From: Dyella japonica DSM 16301
Lineage (GTDB): Bacteria > Pseudomonadota > Gammaproteobacteria > Xanthomonadales > Rhodanobacteraceae
DNA length: 64,000 bases
Direction of reading: 5' to 3'
Assembly: GCF_001010355.1 (NCBI RefSeq)
Contig: NZ_JPLA01000004.1
Coordinates: 1-64,000 of the forward strand
Below the pieces are notes generated by a model. It saw only the letters and a program-made list of their open reading frames with translations. It did not search any database and had not been told where the DNA came from. The translations under genes and the position numbers were made by a program. Shown here piece after piece: positions 39,079 through 45,560 of this stretch (its first letter is position 1; each line of letters starts with the position of its first letter).

Positions 39079-39726
39079 GTGAGCGATGAGCCGACGCTGC
39101 GCCAGGAGCTTGTGACCCAGGGGGCCCGGCTGGCCGCCAGCGGCCTCAGCCAAGGCACCTCGGGCAACCTAAGTGCCCGTTGCGGCGAAGGTTTCCTGAT
39201 CACACCCAGCGGCACGCCGTATGAGCAGATCACGGCCGAAGGCATCGTCCTGATTGATCGGGACGGCCAGTGGCCGGCCTCGCAGCGACCTTCCAGCGAG
39301 TGGCGCTTCCATCGGGACATCTACCTGGCCCGTCCTGATGCCCTGGCCATCGTCCACGTGCACCCGCCCTATGCGACGGCGCTGGCGATGTGCCGCAAGG
39401 ACATCCCGCCCGCCCACTACATGATTGCCGTGGGTGGCGGGGACTCGATCCGCTGCGCCGGTTACCACACTTATGGGACCCAGGCCCTGTCCGATGCGGT
39501 CGTTGAGGCACTGGAGGGCCGGCTGGCCTGCCTGATGGCCAACCACGGCATGATCGCGCTCGGCAGTTCGCTGGCGCAGGCCATGTGGCGCGCCGTGGAG
39601 GTGGAAAATCTCGCCCGCCAGTACGCCCTGGCGCTGCAGATCGGCACACCGGTGATGCTTACCGACGAGGAAGTGACCGCAGTGCTGGAAAAATTCGCCC
39701 ACTACGGACTGATGTCGAGGTCGTGA
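39079..39726 (+). CDS. Class II aldolase/adducin family protein (FucA-like)
   Basis: About 215 residues. The zinc site fits H-x-H in ALAIVHVHPPYAT and a later His in YHTYGTQALS; the catalytic Glu is probably E in SSEWRFHRDIY. GLSQGTSGNLSAR and LITPSGTPYEQI are class II aldolase signatures. The substrate may be a sugar-phosphate such as fuculose-1-phosphate, but it is unproven. Start is GTG 39079 with AGGA eight bases upstream; ATG 39049 is the alternative. The stop TGA overlaps the cutA ATG by one base, so the pair is coupled. Confidence 0.88.
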   Translation: MSDEPTLRQELVTQGARLAASGLSQGTSGNLSARCGEGFLITPSGTPYEQITAEGIVLIDRDGQWPASQRPSSEWRFHRDIYLARPDALAIVHVHPPYATALAMCRKDIPPAHYMIAVGGGDSIRCAGYHTYGTQALSDAVVEALEGRLACLMANHGMIALGSSLAQAMWRAVEVENLARQYALALQIGTPVMLTDEEVTAVLEKFAHYGLMSRS

Positions 39727-40043
39727 TGTCCGATACCGTGCTGCTTTGCTATTGCACCTGCCCCGACGTCGCCAGCGCGCAACACCTGGCCGAAGCCCTG
39801 GTGGGCGAACGGCTGGCCGCCTGCGTGAACCGCATCCCCGCGGTGTCGTCCACCTATCGCTGGAAGAGCAAGGTGGTCACCGACAACGAGGAGCTGCTGC
39901 TGATCAAGACCACCGCGGCGCAGTTCCCGGCGCTCAAAGAGCGCCTGCTCAGCCTGCATCCCTATGAATTGCCCGAGCTCATCGCGGTGCCGGTGATCGA
40001 GGGCCATGCGCCTTACCTCGATTGGGTGCGCAACCCGGGCTGA
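39726..40043 (+). CDS. cutA: CutA1 family divalent-cation tolerance protein
   Basis: 105 residues. The trimeric ferredoxin-like fold shows LLCYCTCPDVASAQHLAEALVGERLAACVNRIP, TYRWKSKVV and HPYELPELIAVPVIEGHAPYLDWV, the CutA hallmarks. The name comes from copper tolerance in E. coli; the true role is unclear. Coupled to the preceding aldolase gene. A 131-base gap separates it from the phosphonate-type operon. Confidence 0.93.
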   Translation: MSDTVLLCYCTCPDVASAQHLAEALVGERLAACVNRIPAVSSTYRWKSKVVTDNEELLLIKTTAAQFPALKERLLSLHPYELPELIAVPVIEGHAPYLDWVRNPG

Positions 40044-40090
40044 TGTCCTGCGCCGCGCGTGACGGGATTCCCGCTGCGCGGCATTGACTA

Positions 40091-40110
40091 GACAGTCGGT
40101 GCCGACTGTC
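40091..40110. promoter_or_regulatory. Palindrome upstream of the PhnX-like hydrolase, candidate GntR operator
   Basis: Arms GACAGTCGG (40091-40099) and CCGACTGTC (40102-40110) with centre TG: a 9-bp perfect palindrome, with the GTC...GAC form common for GntR sites. It is 65 bases before the hydrolase ATG. A 12-base core is shared (10 of 12) with 44146-44160, between the GntR regulator and the PhnM-like gene. Confidence 0.5.
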
Positions 40111-40174
40111 GATGCCCGCGTCATGGGCGCGCCATCGCCGCTGGCCAGCATGCGTCTCCATCACGGGAGGCGAT

Positions 40175-40867
40175 ATGACGTTCGAACTGGCGGTTTTCGA
40201 CATGGCCGGCACCACGGTCCACGATCCGGACCTGGTGGCGCAGGCACTGCAGGACGCGTTGGCGCAAGCTGGCTGCCACGCGTCGTTGGCGGACCTGCGG
40301 GCCCTGATGGGCTATACCAAGCCGGCCGCCATTCGCAGCGTGCTGGCGGCGCACGACCTGCCAGCGGACGACGCGGCGGTCGCCCAGGTACACACCGACT
40401 TCGTGAAGCGCATGCTCGATTGCTACCGCTCCCACGAAGCCGTGCGGCCGATGGAGGGTGCGGAGGAGCTGTTCGCCTGGCTGCGCCACCGCGGCATCAA
40501 GGTGGCGCTCAACACCGCGTTCTCGCAAGACATTGCCCAATGCCTGATTGAACGCTTCGGCTGGCGCGCGCGCGGTTTGATCGATGCGTCGATCTCCGCC
40601 GACCTGGTCGCCCACGGGCGCCCCGCGCCGGACATGATTCGTGCCTTGATGGCGGCATGCGGTGTCGCCGACGCTACACACGTGTTCAAGGTCGGCGACA
40701 CCGAAGTGGACGTGCGCGAAGGCCGCGAAGCCGGCTGCGGCCTCGTCGTCTCGGTCACCACCGGTGCGTATGCGCGGGCGGAGTTGGTGGCATATCGACC
40801 CGACGCCATCATCGACAGCCTGCACGAGTTGCCGACCTTGCTGGCCCGCCTCGGCCATGCGGCCTGA
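40175..40867 (+). CDS. PhnX-like HAD hydrolase (phosphonatase-like)
   Basis: 230 residues. HAD motif I is FDMAGTTVHD with nucleophile D9. MGYTKPAAIR places K49 where phosphonoacetaldehyde hydrolase (PhnX) has its Schiff-base lysine in MGLLK. The VGDTEVDVREGREAGC motif closely matches PhnX, and HGRPAPDMI matches its AGRP segment. The enzyme probably cleaves a C-P bond of an aldehyde such as phosphonoacetaldehyde or a hydroxylated analogue; this is inference from family and context. GGAGG sits five bases before ATG 40175. Seven bases separate it from the transporter gene. Confidence 0.88.
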   Translation: MTFELAVFDMAGTTVHDPDLVAQALQDALAQAGCHASLADLRALMGYTKPAAIRSVLAAHDLPADDAAVAQVHTDFVKRMLDCYRSHEAVRPMEGAEELFAWLRHRGIKVALNTAFSQDIAQCLIERFGWRARGLIDASISADLVAHGRPAPDMIRALMAACGVADATHVFKVGDTEVDVREGREAGCGLVVSVTTGAYARAELVAYRPDAIIDSLHELPTLLARLGHAA

Positions 40868-40874
40868 GCGCGCC

Positions 40875-42200
40875 ATGCGCCGCACGCCACTTTCGAACAC
40901 GCCCTCCTGGTTCTTGTCGTCATCGGTGTTGCCGCTGGTCGCGGGATTTGCCGCGTTCTGCACTTATTCGTGCATGTACGCGTTCCGCAAGCCGTTCAGC
41001 GCAGGCAGTTATGAGGGCATGAGCTGGCTGGGCGTCGACTACAAGATCTGGCTGGTGATTGCCCAGGTGATGGGCTACGCGGTGAGCAAGGTCTGGGGCA
41101 TTCGACTGGTGCCCGAACTGCAGACATCGCGCCGCGCGGTCGCCATCCTCGTGTTGATTGGACTTTCGTGGCTGGCGCTGCTGGGTTTTGCGCTGGCGCC
41201 GCCGGTGCCGGGCATCGAGTTCCTGTTCCTCAACGGCCTGCCGCTGGGCATGGTGTGGGGCCTGGTGTTTGGCTACATCGAAGGGCGCCGGGCGACCGAG
41301 CTGATGGGCGCCATTCTCGCCTCCAGCTTCATCTTTGCTTCGGGCCTGGTCAAAGGCGTGGGCAAGGCGATGTTGCTGGCCGGTGTGAGCGAGCACTGGA
41401 TGCCGTTCCTGACCGGCCTGGTGTTTGTGCCACCGCTGCTGTTGTCGCTGCATGTGCTCACCCGGCTGCCGCCACCCAGCGCCGAGGACGTCGCCGCCCG
41501 CGCACCGCGCGGACGCATGGATCGCGAGGCCCGGCGCGCCTTCGTGCACCGTTTTCTGCCGGGGCTGTTGTTGATTGTGCCGCTGTATGTGCTGCTCACC
41601 GTGCTGCGCGATTTCCGCGAGAACTTCGACACCGAGATCTTTCGCGATCTCGGCTACGGCCGCAGTGCCACGGTGTTCGGCGAAGTGGACACGCCCATCG
41701 GCATCGGCGTGCTGGTGCTCACCGCGTCGTTGACGCTGGTGCGCGACAACATGCGCGCCTTCATGCTCAACCATGCGTTGATCGGCGGCGGCCTGTGCTG
41801 CGCGGGCTTGAGCACGCTGTTGTTCGCGCACGGCGAACTGCCGCCGCTGTTGTGGATGACGCTGGTGGGCTTTGGACTTTACCTGGGCTACATCCCACTC
41901 AACGGCATGTTCTTCGAGCGGCTGATGGCCACCTTCCGCATCAGCGGCACCGCTTCATTCGTGATGTATATCGCCGACGCCTCCGGCTACCTGGGCAGCG
42001 TGGCGGTGTTATTGGTCCGCCAACTCCTCGCCCTGCAGCTCAACTGGATCCAGTTCTTCGAACGCGCGGTGCTGGCGAGCAGCCTGCTGGGACTCGTGCT
42101 TACCGCGCTGGCTGCGCGCTGGTTCTGGCGGCATGGCCAACAGAACGGCCACGCAGCGGCATCGTTGTCACCTCTTGAGATGGAAAGCAGCCGTTTATGA
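40875..42200 (+). CDS. MFS-type transporter, DUF5690 family
   Basis: 441 residues with about 12 membrane segments. It starts SSVLPLVAGFAAFCTYSCMYAFRKPFSAGSYEG, the DUF5690 pattern, and carries FLNGLPLGMVWGLVFGYIEGRRATELMGAILASSFIFASG. It probably imports the substrate or exports a product across the inner membrane. Its stop overlaps the next start (ATGA at 42197), so hydrolase, transporter and oxidoreductase form one operon. The direction and substrate are unknown. Confidence 0.85.
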   Translation: MRRTPLSNTPSWFLSSSVLPLVAGFAAFCTYSCMYAFRKPFSAGSYEGMSWLGVDYKIWLVIAQVMGYAVSKVWGIRLVPELQTSRRAVAILVLIGLSWLALLGFALAPPVPGIEFLFLNGLPLGMVWGLVFGYIEGRRATELMGAILASSFIFASGLVKGVGKAMLLAGVSEHWMPFLTGLVFVPPLLLSLHVLTRLPPPSAEDVAARAPRGRMDREARRAFVHRFLPGLLLIVPLYVLLTVLRDFRENFDTEIFRDLGYGRSATVFGEVDTPIGIGVLVLTASLTLVRDNMRAFMLNHALIGGGLCCAGLSTLLFAHGELPPLLWMTLVGFGLYLGYIPLNGMFFERLMATFRISGTASFVMYIADASGYLGSVAVLLVRQLLALQLNWIQFFERAVLASSLLGLVLTALAARWFWRHGQQNGHAAASLSPLEMESSRL

Positions 42201-43381
42201 GCAAGTCGGAAACACGCACCGCGATCGTGATCGGTGCAGGCATCGTCGGGTTGGCCATGGCCCGTGCACTGGCCGAAGACGGCTACCGCGTCACCGTGTT
42301 CGATCGCCATGAGCGCGCGGTGGGCGCCTCGGTGCGCAACTTCGGCACGATCTGGCCGATCGGCGTGCCGAACGGCCCGCTGTATGCGCGCGCCTTGCGC
42401 TCGCGCGAGGTCTGGCGCGAATTCTGCGACGCCACCGACACCTGGCATGCGCGCAGTGGCAGCCTGATCGCCGCGTTCTACGAGGACGAGTGGGCGGTGA
42501 TGAACGAATACACGGCGATGAACGAGGGGCTGCGCCCATGCCGCATGCTCAGCGTCTCGCAGGTACGCGAGCACGCCCCTGGCGTCGTTGCCGCGGGCCT
42601 GCGTGGCGCACTGCTGAGCGCCGATGAGATGGTGGTCGATCCGCGCGAAGCGATCCGCAAACTGCCGGCGTGGCTGGCCGAGCGCTATGGCGTCGAGTTC
42701 CACTGGAAGCAGACGATCACCCGTATCGAACATCCCTATGTGTGGAGCGGTCGCCGGCGCCATACCGCCGACGTGATCTATGTCGCCAGTGGCACGGATT
42801 TCGAAACCCTGTATCCGGAACTGTTCGAACGTCTCGCCATCACCAAGTGCAAGCTGCAGATGCTGCGGCTGGAGTCCCAGCCCGCACCGTTCGAATTGGG
42901 CCCGGTCGTGTGCGGCGGCCTCACCATGGCGCACTACAGCGGCTTCCACGCCACGCCCAGCATTGATCGCCTGCGCGAGCGCCTGGCCGATCAGTACGCC
43001 GACTTGTTGGCGCTGGGTATCCACGTCATGGCAGCGCAAAACGGGCTGGGCGAAATCACCGTAGGCGACTCACACGAATACGGTCATACCTATGAGCCAT
43101 TCGACGAAAGCGCCATCAACCACAAGATTGTCGACTATCTGCGCAGCGTGCTGGACCTGCCGAGCTGGCACGTGAAGCAAAGCTGGCACGGCAGCTACGC
43201 CAAGCTCACCGATGGGCGGCGCAGCGAGCTCGTTGTGGAAGCGGAGCCGGGCGTCATCATCGTCAACGGCGTGGGTGGGGGTGGCCTGGGTATGACGCTG
43301 TCGTTCGGGCTGGCCGAAGAGGTGGTCAACGGGCGCTTGCGTGCCGAGCAGGTTGACATGCCATCCGCCGAGGCACGCTGA
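42197..43381 (+). CDS. FAD-dependent oxidoreductase, aminophosphonate-associated type (TIGR03364-like)
   Basis: 394 residues of the DAO family. The FAD site is GAGIVG (G13, G15, G18), followed by HERAVGASVRNFGTIWPIGVPNGPLY, typical of the TIGR03364 family. The C-terminal FAD-binding part is IIVNGVGGGGLGMTLSFGLAEEVV. This family keeps company with phosphonatase-like hydrolases and is thought to deaminate an aminophosphonate oxidatively, giving an aldehyde that the HAD enzyme could then split. Overlaps the transporter gene and converges on the GntR regulator with three bases between stops. Confidence 0.87.
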   Translation: MSKSETRTAIVIGAGIVGLAMARALAEDGYRVTVFDRHERAVGASVRNFGTIWPIGVPNGPLYARALRSREVWREFCDATDTWHARSGSLIAAFYEDEWAVMNEYTAMNEGLRPCRMLSVSQVREHAPGVVAAGLRGALLSADEMVVDPREAIRKLPAWLAERYGVEFHWKQTITRIEHPYVWSGRRRHTADVIYVASGTDFETLYPELFERLAITKCKLQMLRLESQPAPFELGPVVCGGLTMAHYSGFHATPSIDRLRERLADQYADLLALGIHVMAAQNGLGEITVGDSHEYGHTYEPFDESAINHKIVDYLRSVLDLPSWHVKQSWHGSYAKLTDGRRSELVVEAEPGVIIVNGVGGGGLGMTLSFGLAEEVVNGRLRAEQVDMPSAEAR

Positions 43382-43384
43382 GTT

Positions 43385-44131
43385 TCAGCGCTCGGCGGTG
43401 GACATCACCAGCTGCACGCGCTCTGCCGCGAAGCAGGTCAGCCCGTACTGCACGGGCTGATTCTTGTCGTCGACGTTGAGCGACTCCACCACCAGCACCG
43501 GCAGCTCGGGCGATTGCTCCAGAACGCGCGCGGTGCTGCTCCCTGCCAGTCGCGCGGTCACCCGCGTGTAGCTGCGGAAATAGTCGGCGATGCCGAACTC
43601 CGCCAGCGTGAGGCTTACCGAACCCGTGCGCTGAAACACATCGCCAAGCTTGGGAAACCGCGCCGCCGGGAACCATGCCTGGCCGTGATCGAGCACGCGG
43701 CCCTCTGCATGCGCGGAGGATTCGATCCACCACGCGCGTTCGCCGCGCGCCAAGGCCAGCGATTCGGCCACGCGCTGCGGCGGCATGACCAGCGCCGTGC
43801 CCAATACCTTGTTGCCCGAGCTGACGTTGAGGTTATGCATGTTGCGGCTGAAGCTGGTGCGACGACCGATCGGGTAGTCGTAGCACTCCTCGCGCACGCG
43901 CAGGCCGCGGCTGGGGTCGGCAAGAATGGCGCCGCGTTGTTCAAGCGAGTCGAGCGCCCGGCGAACCGTGTGCCGGTTCACGTTGAGGCGCCGCGCCAGC
44001 TCCAGCGCCGAAGGAAGCTTGGCGCCACCGCGAAGTTCACCGCTGCGGATCTGCTGCAATACCTGCTGTTCGATCTGACGCCAAACGGGCACATCGCAGG
44101 ACCGGTCCAGCGGCTCGAAGAGGTTTGCCAT
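43385..44131 (-). CDS. GntR/HutC family regulator, PhnF-like
   Basis: 248 residues. The N-terminal winged helix is QIEQQVLQQIRSGELRGGAKLPSALELARRLNVNRHTVRRAL; the C-terminal UTRA ligand domain follows to the end (RVQLVMSTAER). PhnF regulators show this same N-terminal pattern and control phosphonate genes. It lies between the hydrolase operon (convergent, three bases) and the PhnM-like gene (divergent, 59 bases), so it probably governs both. Start ATG 44131 or 44134. Confidence 0.88.
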   Translation of the reverse strand: MANLFEPLDRSCDVPVWRQIEQQVLQQIRSGELRGGAKLPSALELARRLNVNRHTVRRALDSLEQRGAILADPSRGLRVREECYDYPIGRRTSFSRNMHNLNVSSGNKVLGTALVMPPQRVAESLALARGERAWWIESSAHAEGRVLDHGQAWFPAARFPKLGDVFQRTGSVSLTLAEFGIADYFRSYTRVTARLAGSSTARVLEQSPELPVLVVESLNVDDKNQPVQYGLTCFAAERVQLVMSTAER

Positions 44132-44145
44132 CATTCCTGCATGTT

Positions 44146-44160
44146 CCCGACACAGACTGC
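44146..44160. promoter_or_regulatory. Shared operator-like core between PhnF-like regulator and PhnM-like gene
   Basis: CCCGACACAGACTGC. Its core CGACACAGACTG agrees with CGGCACCGACTG (the complement of the palindrome at 40091-40110) in 10 of 12 positions. It lies in the 59-base divergent interval, where one bound regulator could act on both genes. Confidence 0.4.
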
Positions 44161-44190
44161 ATGGGTGGCGATTGAGATCAGACGGGAAGT

Positions 44191-45372
44191 ATGGACAGCC
44201 CAGTTTTCGCAGACATGACATCACGGGAAGGCCGTTCATGGCGCATTGCACGTGCGCGCCTGGTGCTGGGCGACCGGGTTGCCGTCGGTGGCGCTGTTAT
44301 CGAAGGCGAACATATCCAGCAGCTCTTCCCTGGCGAGGCATGTCCGCACGACGCCATCGATTTCGAGGGCGATTTCCTGCTGCCCGGCCTGCTCGAACTG
44401 CATACCGACAATCTCGAGAAGCACTTGCTGCCACGCGCCGGCGCGGCGTGGCCAGCCCTGCCGGCCATGCTGGCGCACGATGCCCAGCTGGTGGCCGCGG
44501 GCATCACCACGGTGTTGGACGCCATGTCGTTGGGCGACCTCGAGGAAGACGGTGGTCGCATCGACACGCTGAAGCGCGCACTTGCCGCGCTCGACGAGAC
44601 GCGCAGTCACGGCCTGCTGCGTTGCGAGCACTACCTTCATCTGCGCTGCGAACTGAGCTGGCCCGGCCTGCTCGCATTGGCCGAACCCCTGGTGGCGCGC
44701 AAGGACTTGCGACTACTGTCCCTGATGGACCACACGCCCGGTCAGCGCCAGTACCACGACGTACGCCAGTACCGCACGTACTACAGCCGCAGCGGCATCA
44801 CCTGGAGCGACGAGGAATTCACCGCCGTGCTTGAGCAGCGGCGCCAGCAGCAAAGCCTTCATCGCGACCTGCAGCTGGATGGCGTGATGACGCTGGCGCG
44901 CCGCCACGGCGTACTGGTGGCCAGCCACGACGACACCGATCTCGAACACGTGGAGGAAGCTGTCCGCCTCGGCGCGAGGATCTGCGAATTTCCCACGACA
45001 TTGGCCGCGGCACGGGCCGCGCGCGAACACGGACTCACCATCGTTGCCGGCGCCAGCAACCTGGTGCGTGGTGGCTCGCATGCCGGCAACGTCGCCGCCA
45101 TGGCGCTGGCGCGCGCTGGATGTCTGGACGTCCTTTCGTCCGACTACATGCCAACCAGCCTGCTTCCCGGGGCCTTCATCCTGCACCAGCAGGCGGGATG
45201 GGCCCTGCCTGACGCCATCGCCACGGTCACCACGGCGCCCGCCGCTGCACTGGGCTTCGACGACCGGGGTCGACTGGCCGAGGGCTTGCGCGCCGACCTG
45301 CTGCGCGTATGCATGCACAAGCACGAGCCCGTGGTGCGTTCGGCGTGGGTGGCCGGCAGGCAACGGCTGTGA
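44191..45372 (+). CDS. PhnM-like amidohydrolase (phosphonate metabolism)
   Basis: 393 residues. Metal ligands of the amidohydrolase barrel fit H71 and H78 region (LHTDNLEKHLLPR). LPAMLAHDAQLVAAGITTVLDAMSLGD, LSLMDHTPGQRQ, SHDDTDLEHV, EFPTTLAAARAARE and GASNLVRGGSHAGNVAA are close to PhnM, which converts the triphosphate of ribose methylphosphonate to its monophosphate. None of the C-P lyase genes phnG to phnL is in the window, so it probably acts on a different substrate. ATG 44191; 44215 is an alternative. Confidence 0.9.
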   Translation: MDSPVFADMTSREGRSWRIARARLVLGDRVAVGGAVIEGEHIQQLFPGEACPHDAIDFEGDFLLPGLLELHTDNLEKHLLPRAGAAWPALPAMLAHDAQLVAAGITTVLDAMSLGDLEEDGGRIDTLKRALAALDETRSHGLLRCEHYLHLRCELSWPGLLALAEPLVARKDLRLLSLMDHTPGQRQYHDVRQYRTYYSRSGITWSDEEFTAVLEQRRQQQSLHRDLQLDGVMTLARRHGVLVASHDDTDLEHVEEAVRLGARICEFPTTLAAARAAREHGLTIVAGASNLVRGGSHAGNVAAMALARAGCLDVLSSDYMPTSLLPGAFILHQQAGWALPDAIATVTTAPAAALGFDDRGRLAEGLRADLLRVCMHKHEPVVRSAWVAGRQRL

Positions 45373-45560
45373 CGGTCGTCACGCTTCGTTCTCCGCACAG
45401 CGGCGCGGGCTCTGGGCCGTCCCTTCGAAAGCATAGACAGCGGGCATTCGTTGCCTAGTCCGAGTCACGGGCATTTCATCGCCCCTCCCTAGCCTCCCGG
45501 CCCGAGTAGCCATAAGCCTGCCGACGCTGATCGGCGACATCAAACCTCGGGGAGTGCGTC

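Noticed and set aside
45527..45542. GCCGA...TCGGC palindrome before the TonB receptor as a third PhnF-type site
   Set aside because: Only five bases per arm and poor agreement with the core at 40091-40110.
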